Below, one piece after another: positions 16,106-26,006 of a DNA stretch of 64,000 nt. The notes beneath the pieces were generated by a model. That model made no database searches, was not told the origin of the DNA, and was given only the letters and a program-made list of their open reading frames with translations. The DNA comes from REEB481 sp964586595. GTDB lineage: Bacteria; Bacteroidota; Bacteroidia; NS11-12g; UBA955. The stretch's first letter is position 1. Each line of letters begins with the position of its first letter. Location: the NCBI GenBank assembly GCA_964586595.1, contig CAZPHB010000014.1, forward strand, positions 1 to 64,000, written 5' to 3'. The position numbers were made by a program, and so were the translations under genes.

Positions 16106-17560
16106 TTACAACTCCTTCCGCAACCTGGCTACAGGTATATTCAACTGCTCCCGGTATTTCGCTACGGTTCTTCGGGCAATATGATACCCGCGCTGCTTGA
16201 GCAACTCCATCAATGCCTCGTCGGTGAGCGGCTTGGTTTTGTCTTCCGCCTCGATGGCGTCTTTCAGGATCTTCTTGATTTCGCGGTTGGAAACCTCATC
16301 TCCGTCTTCAGTGGCTATGCCTTCGCTGAAGAAGAACTTCAAGGGGATGATGCCGAAATCCGTTTCCACGTATTTGCTGTTGGCCACGCGGCTGATGGTG
16401 CTGATGTCCAAGCTCACCTTCTCGGCAATGTCCTTCAGGATCATCGGTTTCAGCTTGGCCTCGTCGCCGTCTTGAAAGTATTCATGTTGCCGGGCAACAA
16501 TCGCCTGCATGGTACTGAGCAAAGTATGCTGTCGCTGCTTCACCGAATCAATGAACCAGCGCGCTCCTTCCAGCTTTTGCTTGATGTACTGCACCGCATC
16601 TTTCATGCTGCGGTCTTTCTCAGGGGCCGCTTCGTAGGCGCGCAGGGTTTCAGCATAGGCCGGGCTCAGTCTTAGCTCTGGTGCGTTTCGGGAGTTCAGC
16701 AAAACTTCCAGTCGCCCTTCGTCGTTGCGCACAATAAAATCGGGTACGATGTACATCGTTTTGGAAGCGCCACCCTGCGTCATTCCCGGCTTGGGTGTGA
16801 GCTTGGTGATTTCCTTGATGGCATCGCGCAGCTGATCATCGTCAATCTTCAGGGAGCGCTTGATCTTCTCGTAATGCTTCTTCCCAAAGGCTTCCATATA
16901 ATCGGCGATGATGCGCTCTGCCAGGGAAAGGGCGGGGTTATTCCCGTAATCCTTCTTATACAATTGCAACAACAGGCATTCCTGCAGATCGCGGGCGCCA
17001 ATGCCGGCCGGGTCGAAATTCTGAATTTTGATGAGGATGCGTTCCAGGTGCTCTTCGGTGGTCATGATGTTCTCCGAAAATGCCAGGTCGTTCACGATGG
17101 CACGCAGTTCTCTGCGCAAATAGCCGTCTTCTTCGATGCTGTTGATCAGGTGTACGGCCAGGATCAGGTCTTCCTCTTTGGGGAAAGTGGCCCTGGCCTG
17201 TTCCAGCAGGTAATCCTGAAAGCTGTAGGAATTGGCAATGGGCATCTCGCGCTGCTCCTCATCGCCGTAATCTTCATTCAGGCGGAAGCCACCGTCGTCA
17301 TCGTTGTAGCGCAGCAGTTCGTCGATGTCCACATCGCGGGAAAAGGGTTCTTCCTCCGGAGCCAACTCTTCCTCGGTATTGGAAAAGGTGTCTTCTTCTT
17401 CGTTTTTGCCGGTTTCCAGCGCGGGATTGTCGAGCAACTCCTGATCTACCTTCTCTTCAAAATCCAGCGTATTGAGCTGCAAGAGCTTGATAAACTGAAT
17501 CTGCTGCGGACTTAGTCGCTGCAGCATCTTCTGACTCAGGTGTTGTTTCATTGAACTCAT
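16106..17560 (-). CDS. rpoN: RNA polymerase sigma-54 factor
   Basis: A 484-residue sigma-54. Region I at the N-terminus is Gln/Leu-rich (LSQKMLQRLSPQQIQFIKLL), followed by an acidic region II (residues ~50-95), the core-binding and HTH regions, and the RpoN box ARRTVAKYREQLNI close to the C-terminus, which contacts the -24 promoter element. Sigma-54 needs an AAA+ activator to open promoters. It is divergent from asnS, an arrangement common in Bacteroidota. The ATG at 17560 is used; an ATG three codons later is equally possible. The hairpin-rich duplication abuts the stop codon, so it could influence mRNA 3' stability. Confidence 0.95.
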   Translation of the reverse strand: MSSMKQHLSQKMLQRLSPQQIQFIKLLQLNTLDFEEKVDQELLDNPALETGKNEEEDTFSNTEEELAPEEEPFSRDVDIDELLRYNDDDGGFRLNEDYGDEEQREMPIANSYSFQDYLLEQARATFPKEEDLILAVHLINSIEEDGYLRRELRAIVNDLAFSENIMTTEEHLERILIKIQNFDPAGIGARDLQECLLLQLYKKDYGNNPALSLAERIIADYMEAFGKKHYEKIKRSLKIDDDQLRDAIKEITKLTPKPGMTQGGASKTMYIVPDFIVRNDEGRLEVLLNSRNAPELRLSPAYAETLRAYEAAPEKDRSMKDAVQYIKQKLEGARWFIDSVKQRQHTLLSTMQAIVARQHEYFQDGDEAKLKPMILKDIAEKVSLDISTISRVANSKYVETDFGIIPLKFFFSEGIATEDGDEVSNREIKKILKDAIEAEDKTKPLTDEALMELLKQRGYHIARRTVAKYREQLNIPVARLRKEL

Positions 17561-17595
17561 GTGCCCTTCCTCAACCTAAATGTTATTCCTCACCC

Positions 17596-17603
17596 TAAAT
17601 TTG
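17596..17603 (+). promoter_or_regulatory. -7 promoter box (TAAATTTG) upstream of asnS
   Basis: Exact TAnnTTTG match 35 bp before the asnS ATG, implying a leader of roughly 28 nt. No TTG is found at the expected -33 spacing. Confidence 0.5.
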
Positions 17604-17637
17604 TGCACGGTTTTTAAAAAGAACCGATTACAGGCAA

Positions 17638-19152
17638 ATGTACATAAAAGATTTAGCAGCAGCAGCGGAACAAAGCACCACCATCAAAGGCTGGGTAACC
17701 AATAAACGCGAGAGTAAAGGAATTGTATTCCTGGTGTTGCGCGACGGAACGGGTTTTTGTCAATGTGTGGTGGCACTGGATCAATGCGGCGAAGAGGTAT
17801 TTGAGCGCGCCCGCACCCTCAGCATGGAAAGCAGTGTGGCACTGAGCGGCTTGGTTGTCCGTGACGAAAAGCAAATCGGCGGCGTAGAACTTCAGGTTCA
17901 GGAAGTTGAAGTATTTCAGATTGCTGAAGAATATCCCATTTCCAAAAAAGAACACGGGGTGGATTTCCTCATGGACCACCGGCATCTGTGGTTGCGCAGC
18001 AGCAGGCAGTGGGCCATCATGCGCATCCGGAATACCATCATCTTCAGCATCCATAAATTCTTTCAGGAACAAGGCTTTCTGCAAATGGATGCGCCCATCT
18101 TCACCGGCAACGCCTGCGAAGGAACCAGCAACCTGTTTGAAACCGATTTCTACGGCGATCCTGCCTACCTGAGCCAAAGCGGACAACTTTATGGCGAAGC
18201 GCTTGCCATGGCGTTTGGCCGCATTTATACCTTCGGCCCTACCTTCCGCGCCGAGAAAAGCAAAACCCGTCGCCACCTGAGCGAGTTCTGGATGATAGAG
18301 CCGGAAATGGCGTTCTATGACATCTTCCAGAATATGGATGTGATTGAAGGCATGCTGCATACCGTCATCCGTGACGTGCTCAACACCAATAAAGCCGAGC
18401 TGGAACTCATCGGTCGTGATACCGCCATGCTGGAAAGCAGCCTCAAGCCGTTTCCACGCATCACCTACGACGAAGCGGTACGCATCATCAAAGGAGAACA
18501 AGATGTAAACGGCGTGAACAGCATTGTTTCGCTGCGCGAAGCCCTGAAGGAAACCCAGGAACGCCATGATGCCGTGCTCAAGGAAATTGAAGAACGCGAA
18601 GCCAAAATTGCCACGCCCGGCATGAAGAAGGGCGAAATTGGCTTCCACCAGAATAAAATCCAGGAATTGCGCACCGAACTGCGCGACCTGGAGGAAGACC
18701 TGCGCAACATGCCGCAGTGGATCGAAAGCGCCGAGAATTTCCGCTATGGAAATGATTTCGGCGGCAGCGATGAAACCGTGCTGACGCGCCTGTTCGATGT
18801 GCCGGTGATGGTGTACGACTGGCCGCACGAGGTGAAGGCGTTTTACCTGAAGCGCAGCGACGCAGATCCTTCCAAGGCTCGCGGCGTAGATGTGCTGGCC
18901 CCCGAAGGTTACGGCGAAATTGTGGGCGGTGGCGAGCGCGAAACCGATTTGAAGCTGCTTCAGGAGAAAATCATCGAACACCAGCTGCCCATGGAAGCCT
19001 TTGAATGGTACCTCGACCTGAGGCGCTTTGGCAGCGTGCCACACAGCGGTTTTGGCCTCGGCCTGGAACGCGTGGTTACCTGGGTGTGCAAGCTGAAGCA
19101 TGTGCGCGAATCCATTCCCTTCGGACGTATGTACGGGCGTTTGCTTCCCTAA
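17638..19152 (+). CDS. asnS: Asparagine--tRNA ligase
   Basis: A 504-residue class IIb aminoacyl-tRNA synthetase that charges tRNA-Asn. It has an N-terminal OB-fold (TTIKGWVTNKRESKGIVFLV), motif 2 (FRAEKSKTRRHLSEFWMIEP) and motif 3 (GFGLGLERVV). A charged insertion at about residues 295-365 (ETQERHDAVLKEIEEREAKI and onward) makes it longer than the ~466-residue E. coli enzyme; this insertion is usual in Bacteroidota AsnRS. The first ATG gives a full OB-fold, so the start is secure. Confidence 0.95.
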   Translation: MYIKDLAAAAEQSTTIKGWVTNKRESKGIVFLVLRDGTGFCQCVVALDQCGEEVFERARTLSMESSVALSGLVVRDEKQIGGVELQVQEVEVFQIAEEYPISKKEHGVDFLMDHRHLWLRSSRQWAIMRIRNTIIFSIHKFFQEQGFLQMDAPIFTGNACEGTSNLFETDFYGDPAYLSQSGQLYGEALAMAFGRIYTFGPTFRAEKSKTRRHLSEFWMIEPEMAFYDIFQNMDVIEGMLHTVIRDVLNTNKAELELIGRDTAMLESSLKPFPRITYDEAVRIIKGEQDVNGVNSIVSLREALKETQERHDAVLKEIEEREAKIATPGMKKGEIGFHQNKIQELRTELRDLEEDLRNMPQWIESAENFRYGNDFGGSDETVLTRLFDVPVMVYDWPHEVKAFYLKRSDADPSKARGVDVLAPEGYGEIVGGGERETDLKLLQEKIIEHQLPMEAFEWYLDLRRFGSVPHSGFGLGLERVVTWVCKLKHVRESIPFGRMYGRLLP

Positions 19153-19195
19153 ACAGCAGCCCGGTATTGCTTTTACTTATCTTTGCCTACTGTAT

Positions 19196-21205
19196 ATGAA
19201 AGGATATATCTCTGTGTTCACCCTGGTGCTGCTCGGCATGCAGGCTGTTCAGGCCCAGAATCCGACCGACACCTTATTCACCTTCGGACCTCACGCAGTG
19301 AGTGTGGAAGAGTTTGAACGTGGCTTCCTCAAAAACAAGGACCTCAACACTCAAAAACCAGACGCTGCCGAAATCGATGATTACCTCCGGCTGTATCAGC
19401 GCTTCAAGTTGAAGGTGCAGGATGCCTATGACCTGAAAATGGATACCGTTCCTCAGTTCATGCAGGAGCTGAATGGCTACCGCCGCCAGTTGGCCAAGCC
19501 CTACCTGAGCGACCGCGAAGTCACCGACCAGCTCATGAAGGAAGGCTATGAACGGATGAAATGGGAAGTGAGTACCGCCCACATCCTCATCCTGTCACGC
19601 CAGGATGATTTGCCTGAAGATACCCTGAAGGCTTGGAATAAAATCCAGGCCATCGCTGCCGAACTGGAAAAAAATCCTGAAAAATTCAACGACATCGCCT
19701 TCGAAAAAAGTGAAGACCCAAGCGCCAAAGACAACCGCGGCACCCTTGGTTATTTTACCGCTTTCCAATTCGTTTATCCTTACGAAACTGTTGCATACAA
19801 CACACCTGCCGGTCAAATCAGCAAGGTGTTCAGAACCAGCTACGGATACCACATCCTGAAGGTGCTCGACCGCCGTCCCAATGCAGGTGAAATGAAGGTG
19901 GCACACCTCATGCTCCGCCTTTCTCCCAATGCGAATGGCGATGAGCTGCAACAGAAAAAGGCGAAGGCCGATGAAATCTATGCGGAGATCCGCAAAGGAG
20001 TACCCTTCGAAGAGATGGTGGCCCGCTGGAGCGAAGATTACTCCTCGAAATCCATGAACGGCGAACTGGATTATTTCTATGCCACCGCCCACCTGAACGG
20101 GGAACTCACCGCTGAATTTACCGAAGCAGCCTTCTCCCTCATTAAAGACGGTGACGTGTGCGCGCCCTTCCGCACGCCTTATGGTTACCACATGCTGAAG
20201 CGCCTCGACCTGAAACCGCTTCCTTCCTACGAAGAAATGAAGCCGGTGCTGAAGCAAAACATCTCCAGCGACAGCCGTTCCTACAAAAGCACACAGGCGA
20301 TGATTGCCAAAATCAAACAGGAATACGGCTTCAAAGAGGTTCCCGGAAACCTGAAAACCTTTACCGCAACCCTCGACTCCAGCCTGTTGAAGGCCATGTG
20401 GATGAAAGGTACAGGCCCGGCATATCAGTTGCCTCTGTTTCAGTTGGGCAATGAATCGTTTACTGCAGACCGCTTTGCCGGTTACCTCGTAGCCATGCAG
20501 CGTCCGTCCAAACTGAAGCAGGTAAGCAACGTGGTGAATACCTACTACAACAACTGGGTGGACGCCAGCTGCATCGACTTCCTGGACCGAAACCTCAATC
20601 AAAAATATCCAGAATTTGCTGCGCTGTATCAGGAATACCGCGAAGGCATTCTGCTGTTCAACCTCGCTCAGGATAAAGTTTGGAATAAAGCCATCCGCGA
20701 TACGGCAGGTCTGGAGTCTTTCTTCAAAGAGAATGCATCACGCTATTCCTGGAATGACCGTTTTCAGGTGACCATTTACAATGCACGCACTGAAGGCATC
20801 ATGAAGTCGGTGGCCAAAATGCTGAAAAAGCGCATGAGCGATGATTCCATCTACCGCTTCCATACCAAGGAAAGTCTGTTGAACCTGAGCATTCAGGAAG
20901 GCAAGTTTGAATCGAAAGACAGCAATGTCTTTGTAAACGAGCTGTTTGCCGCCGGTGCCAAATACCGCAGCAAGAAGAATTATACCTGGGTGATGGGCCA
21001 GCGCGGAACCGATCAGTGGATTGTGATGCGCATCCATCAGTTTTTGCCTGCCGGGCCTAAGGCGCTCGACGAAACACGCGGCCCGGTGATTTCTGATTAT
21101 CAGGTAGTTTTGGAAGATGCCTGGGTGAATGAAGTTGCAGCGCGTTATCCACTGAAGGTGAACGAACAGGCATACAGGCAGCTGAAGGAGCGCCTTACGC
21201 GGTAA
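19196..21205 (+). CDS. Periplasmic peptidyl-prolyl isomerase with two parvulin domains
   Basis: A 669-residue protein. The start at 19196 gives a clean signal peptide (MKGYISVFTLVLLGMQAVQA); the frame remains open further upstream into asnS, but that extension is not signal-like. Two parvulin domains are seen: residues ~125-230 (ending TSYGYHILKVLDRR) and ~235-335 (ending TPYGYHMLKRLDLKP). The C-terminal ~300 residues are unassigned. Parvulins assist folding of outer-membrane and exported proteins. The -7 box TATCTTTG at 19178-19185 leaves a leader of only about 5 nt. It forms a run with the SurA-like and MoxR genes downstream. Confidence 0.88.
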   Translation: MKGYISVFTLVLLGMQAVQAQNPTDTLFTFGPHAVSVEEFERGFLKNKDLNTQKPDAAEIDDYLRLYQRFKLKVQDAYDLKMDTVPQFMQELNGYRRQLAKPYLSDREVTDQLMKEGYERMKWEVSTAHILILSRQDDLPEDTLKAWNKIQAIAAELEKNPEKFNDIAFEKSEDPSAKDNRGTLGYFTAFQFVYPYETVAYNTPAGQISKVFRTSYGYHILKVLDRRPNAGEMKVAHLMLRLSPNANGDELQQKKAKADEIYAEIRKGVPFEEMVARWSEDYSSKSMNGELDYFYATAHLNGELTAEFTEAAFSLIKDGDVCAPFRTPYGYHMLKRLDLKPLPSYEEMKPVLKQNISSDSRSYKSTQAMIAKIKQEYGFKEVPGNLKTFTATLDSSLLKAMWMKGTGPAYQLPLFQLGNESFTADRFAGYLVAMQRPSKLKQVSNVVNTYYNNWVDASCIDFLDRNLNQKYPEFAALYQEYREGILLFNLAQDKVWNKAIRDTAGLESFFKENASRYSWNDRFQVTIYNARTEGIMKSVAKMLKKRMSDDSIYRFHTKESLLNLSIQEGKFESKDSNVFVNELFAAGAKYRSKKNYTWVMGQRGTDQWIVMRIHQFLPAGPKALDETRGPVISDYQVVLEDAWVNEVAARYPLKVNEQAYRQLKERLTR

Positions 21206-21235
21206 CCACCGTTCAGATCCGTGCGTTATATGCCC

Positions 21236-22588
21236 ATGAAAGCGATTTTGCCTTTGCTCCTGGTCTTGTTGGGAAGCAGCTCCTTACAGGCTCAAAAGGA
21301 ACGTTATGTAGATGGCATCCTTGCTGTGGTGGGCGAAAAAATCATCACCTACAGTGATTACCTCACCGAATACGATCAGGTAAGCAAGCAAACCGGCCCG
21401 GGCAGGGAAGGTGAATGTTATGTTTTTGAACAGCTCCTCATCAGGAAACTGCTGATGAACCAGGCTGAGCTGGACAGCTTGCCTGTGGATCAGAACCGCA
21501 TCGACGCGGAAATAGAAAACAAGCTGCGCTACTACGCCCGTCAGCTGGGCAGCGAGCGCAAGCTGGAAGAGTTCCTCGGCAAATCTTTATCTGAATACAA
21601 ACGCGACATCCGCCCGCGGGTACAGGAGCAAATGCTCTCCCGCGACATGGAAAACAAGGTGCTCGAGAACGTGAAAATCAGCCCAAAGGAAGTGCAGGAA
21701 TATTACGCTTCCATTCCCCGCGACAGCCTCCCGCTGATTGGCGCTGAGGTGGAAGTGGCTGAACTTATTGTAGTTCCTAAGGTTTCTGCGGATGCCAAAG
21801 CGTATGCGAAAGAAAAAGCTGAGGAATTGCGCAGCCGCATCCTGCGCGGGGCGTCCTTCGACAAGCTGGCTTCGGCCTACAGCGAAGACCCCGGATCGGC
21901 ACTGCAGGGCGGACTCCTTCCCGAGTTTGGCCGCGGCGATATGGTGCCCGAGTTCGAACGCGCGGCCTTTCGCCTGAAGCAGGACAGCGTGAGCAAGGTG
22001 ATTGAAAGCCCTTACGGATACCACATCATCAAAATGGTGAGTCGCCGCGGAGAACGTTTGATCTGCCGCCATATTCTGGTGCGCGCGCAAATCACCACAG
22101 AAGACCTGCTGCAGGCCAAACGCCGTGTGGACAGCGCGTACAATATGCTCATGACCGACAGCATCAGTTGGTGCGATGCCGTAAAACGCTTCGGCGACCA
22201 GGAGTCAGGACGCAAAGGAGAATGCGGCTTTTATTCTGATGAAAGTACCGGAATGCAAAAAGTAGCCGTCGATGCGCTGGAAAAAGATCTGGTGAAGATG
22301 ATTCAGGACATGCCGGCAGGAACCTATGGCGAACCACAACTCACCGTCTTTCCCGATGGAGCCCGCGCCTACCGACTGGTGTACCTGAAGTCGGAAACCA
22401 AACCTCATACGGCCAACATGATTCAGGACTACCCGAAAATTCAGCAGGCAGCCCTGCAACAGAAAAAAGACGATGCCTTGAACACATGGGTCCGGAAAAC
22501 CCGACTCAAAACCTACATCAGCATCAGCAGGGATTTTGAAACCTGTCCTGATGTAGCTGAATGGACCAACAACAGCAGCGAACAATGA
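21236..22588 (+). CDS. SurA-like periplasmic chaperone/parvulin
   Basis: A 450-residue protein with a signal peptide from the ATG at 21236 (MKAILPLLLVLLGSSSLQAQ); GTG 21221 and ATG 21230 are weaker choices. SurA N-terminal domain: VDGILAVVGEKIITYSDY. Parvulin domain with GLLPEFGRGDMVPEFERAAF and ESPYGYHIIKMV, then a second, more divergent parvulin (CRHILVRAQITTEDLLQAKR onward). It acts in outer-membrane protein biogenesis in the periplasm. It lies 30 bp after the other parvulin gene, and its stop overlaps the MoxR start by 4 bp, so the three are likely co-transcribed. Confidence 0.9.
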   Translation: MKAILPLLLVLLGSSSLQAQKERYVDGILAVVGEKIITYSDYLTEYDQVSKQTGPGREGECYVFEQLLIRKLLMNQAELDSLPVDQNRIDAEIENKLRYYARQLGSERKLEEFLGKSLSEYKRDIRPRVQEQMLSRDMENKVLENVKISPKEVQEYYASIPRDSLPLIGAEVEVAELIVVPKVSADAKAYAKEKAEELRSRILRGASFDKLASAYSEDPGSALQGGLLPEFGRGDMVPEFERAAFRLKQDSVSKVIESPYGYHIIKMVSRRGERLICRHILVRAQITTEDLLQAKRRVDSAYNMLMTDSISWCDAVKRFGDQESGRKGECGFYSDESTGMQKVAVDALEKDLVKMIQDMPAGTYGEPQLTVFPDGARAYRLVYLKSETKPHTANMIQDYPKIQQAALQQKKDDALNTWVRKTRLKTYISISRDFETCPDVAEWTNNSSEQ

Positions 22589-23541
22589 ACGACGATGTGC
22601 AACTGGCGGAGCGTTTCCGGGAAACCTTCCGGCGCCTAAAGGCAGAAACAGGGAAGGTAATCATCGGCCAGGAAGCGGTGGTGGAGGGCGTGCTCAGCGC
22701 CATCTTCTGCAATGGCCACGTGCTGCTGGTAGGTGTTCCCGGCCTGGCGAAAACCTTGCTCGTGAAAACCGTGGCACAGTCGCTCGACCTCAGCTTCAGC
22801 CGCATTCAGTTCACCCCCGATTTGATGCCGGGCGACATCACCGGCCATGAAATCCTGGATGAATCCCGTCAGTTTCGTTTTGAACGCGGCCCCGTGTTCG
22901 CCAACATCGTGCTGGCGGATGAAATCAACCGGACTTCTCCCAAAACACAGGCCGCCCTGCTGGAAGCCATGCAGGAACACAATGTTACTGTATCCGGAAA
23001 AATCCACCGATTGCCCGATCCCTTCTTCGTGCTGGCTACCCAGAATCCCATTGAGCAGGAAGGAACTTATCCGTTGCCTGAAGCGCAGCTCGACCGCTTC
23101 ATGTTCAACATCAGCCTCGGATACCCCAGCTTTGAAGATGAAGTACGCGTGATCCGCAATACCACCGGCGACGCGCAACTTCAGGCACAGCCGGTGCTGA
23201 ACGACCGCGACATCATTGCCTACCAGCAGCTGGTGCGCCGGGTGCCCATCACCGATCATGTGCTGGAATACGCCGTGAAGCTGGTAAGCGCTACCCGTCC
23301 CGATTCCACACACAGCAACGCCCGCATCAGGGAATTCGTAAGCTTCGGTGCCGGTCCGCGTGCCGGACAATTCCTGGTGCTTGGCGCCAAGTGCCATGCG
23401 CTGGCCAACGGGAAATACGCACCCGACGAGGAAGACGTGCGCGCCGTGGCCCTCAACGTACTGCGTCACCGCATCGTACGCAACTACCGCGCAGAAGCCG
23501 AAGGCCTTAGCGCCGACGACCTGATCCTCGGGCTGTTGTAA
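22585..23541 (+). CDS. MoxR family AAA+ ATPase
   Basis: A 318-residue MoxR ATPase. Walker A is GVPGLAKTLL, Walker B with sensor IVLADEINRTSPKTQAALLE, and the lid domain follows. MoxR proteins act as chaperones in maturation of metalloenzymes or complexes, usually with a DUF58/VWA protein. I place the start at 22585 (ATGA overlap with the upstream stop) rather than 22561, which would overlap the upstream gene by 28 bp. Here the next genes are RnfD-like and DUF2330 rather than DUF58/VWA partners, which is unusual. Confidence 0.9.
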   Translation: MNDDVQLAERFRETFRRLKAETGKVIIGQEAVVEGVLSAIFCNGHVLLVGVPGLAKTLLVKTVAQSLDLSFSRIQFTPDLMPGDITGHEILDESRQFRFERGPVFANIVLADEINRTSPKTQAALLEAMQEHNVTVSGKIHRLPDPFFVLATQNPIEQEGTYPLPEAQLDRFMFNISLGYPSFEDEVRVIRNTTGDAQLQAQPVLNDRDIIAYQQLVRRVPITDHVLEYAVKLVSATRPDSTHSNARIREFVSFGAGPRAGQFLVLGAKCHALANGKYAPDEEDVRAVALNVLRHRIVRNYRAEAEGLSADDLILGLL

Positions 23542-23622
23542 GGTGGACATCCGTGCAAACGGAAATTTTCACATAATCGTTCCCGCCCGTTTACCTGAAC
23601 GCCGCATCCTGTATCAAGGAAC

Positions 23623-24456
23623 ATGGCGCTCGCAATTACAGGCTTACAAAAACAAGATCCCCGCAATTTCCAGCTGCTGTACCTCGGGCTGTTCCTGAGT
23701 TATGGCATGGCCTTTCTGGGCTGGCACCGCGATGTGCTGCAAACAGCGGTGCTCTGGGCTTCCTGCCTGGGTACACAATACCTGTTTTGTCTGTGGAAGC
23801 AAAAAAGTCTGGACGCGCTGAAAAGTGCCATGATTACGGCACTCGGCCTCACATTGCTGATGCGTTCCGGTGATGTTTGGGTTTATGCCGCCGCCGGAGT
23901 CGTGGCCATTGCATCTAAATTCCTCATCCGCTACCGCGGCAAACACGTATTCAATCCCGCAAATCTGGCTTTGGCGGTGTTTGTTTTGCTGCTGCAAAAG
24001 GCCTGGGTTTCACCCGGACAATGGGGCAGCAACGCCATGCTGGTGTATTTCATCGGTGCCGCAGGAATGATGGTGTTGTTCCGCTCGGCACGGGTGGATA
24101 CGGCTTTCAGCTTCCTCGGCGTATTATTTCTGCTGGAAGCAGGCCGCAACTACTTCTATCTGGGCTGGCCGGCAGATTACCTCTTCCACCGCTTTTCCAA
24201 TGGCAGCCTGCTGCTGTTCAGCTTCTTCATGATCACAGATCCCATGACCACGCCCGACGACCGCATGGCGCGTATGCTCTGGGCCGCCTGCATCGCGCTG
24301 ATTACCTTCCTGCTCGGCAACTTCATGTACCTGCAGAATGCACCTGTGCCCGCACTTTTTGTGATGAGTCTCGCCACGCCCTTGTTTGACAAAGTGCGCA
24401 AGGGAGAACGCTTTCAATGGCTTCCCAACAGAACAACCAAAATCCAAACTATATGA
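23623..24456 (+). CDS. RnfD/NqrB-family membrane protein
   Basis: A 277-residue protein of about 8-9 hydrophobic segments. Two family landmarks are visible: YRGKHVFNPANLAL and, near the C-terminus, FSFFMITDPMTTP, close to the NqrB/RnfD/RnfE flavin-site region (TDPxTxP). NqrB and RnfD are membrane subunits of redox-driven ion pumps; a lone copy without the other subunits suggests a different electron-transfer role. It has AGGAAC before its ATG. Its stop overlaps the start of the DUF2330 gene by 4 bp, and this pair recurs in other bacteria, indicating joint function. Flavin attachment is not shown. Confidence 0.75.
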   Translation: MALAITGLQKQDPRNFQLLYLGLFLSYGMAFLGWHRDVLQTAVLWASCLGTQYLFCLWKQKSLDALKSAMITALGLTLLMRSGDVWVYAAAGVVAIASKFLIRYRGKHVFNPANLALAVFVLLLQKAWVSPGQWGSNAMLVYFIGAAGMMVLFRSARVDTAFSFLGVLFLLEAGRNYFYLGWPADYLFHRFSNGSLLLFSFFMITDPMTTPDDRMARMLWAACIALITFLLGNFMYLQNAPVPALFVMSLATPLFDKVRKGERFQWLPNRTTKIQTI

Positions 24457-25922
24457 ACATGCTGAAAAAACTCCTCCTGCCTGCCCTGATGATTGGCCTC
24501 GGCGCAGGCGAAACCCACGCCTTTTGTGGATTCTATGTGGCGAAGGCCGGTGCCTCGCTATACAATGAGAAAAGTGAAGTGATCATGGTGCGCGACGGAC
24601 AACGCACAGTCATCACCATGAGCAACGATTTCAAAGGCGCTGCCACCGATTTCGCCATGGTGGTTCCCGTGCCGCACCTGCTGAAAGAACAGGACATCCG
24701 CGTGGTGGACCGAGGTCTGTTTGACCGCTTTGATGCCTATTCTTCACCGCGACTGGTGGAATACTATGATCCTGCACCCTGCGGCTACAATCAGGCCATT
24801 TCTATAACCAAACGCGTAGCTGCGAATCGGGATGTTCCCATGAGTTCTTCGGTTCAAGAAGATGAGGTTGACCTGGGTGTACACATCGAAGCGAGCTATA
24901 CCGTTGGTGAATACGACATCTTGATTCTTTCTGCGGAAGAAAGCAATGGCCTGAAAACCTGGCTCATCAAAAACGGCTACAAGATTCCCGAGTCGGCAAA
25001 CGAAGTATTGCAACCATACATCAACAGCGGCATGAAGTTCTTTGTGGTGAAGGTAAACCTGGAAGCAGCCGCGCAAACAGGCTATCAATACCTGAGGCCC
25101 ATACAGATTACCATGAATACCGATAAGTTCATGCTGCCCATCCGCCTCGGCATGGCCAACAGCAAGGGAGAACAGGATTTGATCATCTATGCCATCACGC
25201 GCACCGGCGCCGTGGAAACCACCAATTACCGCAACCTGCGTATGGTCACTTCCAGAACAGTACCAACCTTCGTGAAAACCCATTTTGACCGCTTTTACAC
25301 CGATATGTTCGCCAGGCAACATGCCAACGAAGGCCGCAATGCCGTGTTTACCGAATACGCCTGGGATGTTACCCCGAACTGGGGCATCAAATGCGATCCC
25401 TGCGTGGGCAACCCGCCGCAGTACAACGACCTCATCAGCGCAGGCGTGAACTGGCTGAACATGAACGACCCACAAGGACGCAACGGCGCTTTTTTCACCA
25501 GAATGCATGTGCGTTACGGCAGGGCGCAGTTTCCTCAGGATTTGATGTTTGCCACTACTTCCAACCGCGAAAACTACCAGGCGCGTTACATCATCAACTG
25601 GCCTGCCGGTGGCGACATGAGTTGCCCGGAAGCCCGGAAATACCTCAGCGGATTGCCCAACCGCCGGCGCATGGAACTGATGGAGCTGGGCGCGCTCACC
25701 GGCTGGGACATCAGCCTGTACAAGAAATATGAGCAAACCGGCATGGATCCCGGCATCAGCGATGGTGAAGAACAAGGCATGCTTCCCGTCCGCTTCAACA
25801 CCCGTAAAGATCCGCCCGCAGGTGGTCAGGGTCCGCTGTGGTTCCTGCTGGCCGGCATCCTGGCAACAGCGCTGCTGCTGTCGTGGCCAGCCCTGCGCCG
25901 GCAATATATTTCCGCCAAGTAA
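24453..25922 (+). CDS. DUF2330 family exported protein
   Basis: A 489-residue protein. The start at 24453 gives an ATGA overlap with the upstream stop and a signal peptide (MNMLKKLLLPALMIGLGAGE). The first mature segment, FCGFYVAKAGASLYNEKSEV, with VIMVRDGQRTVITMSNDF, is the hallmark of DUF2330. A hydrophobic segment near the C-terminus (WFLLAGILATALLLSW) should anchor it in the inner membrane with the main domain in the periplasm. Several paired cysteines (FCGF, PAPC, CDPC) could bind metal or form disulfides. It pairs with the RnfD-like gene. Biochemical role unknown. Confidence 0.82.
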   Translation: MNMLKKLLLPALMIGLGAGETHAFCGFYVAKAGASLYNEKSEVIMVRDGQRTVITMSNDFKGAATDFAMVVPVPHLLKEQDIRVVDRGLFDRFDAYSSPRLVEYYDPAPCGYNQAISITKRVAANRDVPMSSSVQEDEVDLGVHIEASYTVGEYDILILSAEESNGLKTWLIKNGYKIPESANEVLQPYINSGMKFFVVKVNLEAAAQTGYQYLRPIQITMNTDKFMLPIRLGMANSKGEQDLIIYAITRTGAVETTNYRNLRMVTSRTVPTFVKTHFDRFYTDMFARQHANEGRNAVFTEYAWDVTPNWGIKCDPCVGNPPQYNDLISAGVNWLNMNDPQGRNGAFFTRMHVRYGRAQFPQDLMFATTSNRENYQARYIINWPAGGDMSCPEARKYLSGLPNRRRMELMELGALTGWDISLYKKYEQTGMDPGISDGEEQGMLPVRFNTRKDPPAGGQGPLWFLLAGILATALLLSWPALRRQYISAK

Positions 25923-25940
25923 AGCAAATCCCGCAGAAAG

Positions 25941-25973
25941 GCCGTTCCACAACTTTGGTGGGGCGGCTTTTTT
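25941..25973 (+). terminator. Rho-independent terminator
   Basis: GCCGTTCCAC, a loop of AACTTTG with GTGGGGCGGC pairing back, then a run of T. The stem is ten pairs including two G-T. It lies 19 bp after the DUF2330 stop and should end the asnS/parvulin/MoxR/RnfD-like read-through. Confidence 0.75.
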
Positions 25974-26006
25974 CATGCCCTGAATTCTGACTAACTTGCC
26001 CGCATC

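Noticed and set aside
17653..19101. 482-codon frame antisense to asnS
   Set aside because: Same reason; asnS is unmistakable on the plus strand.
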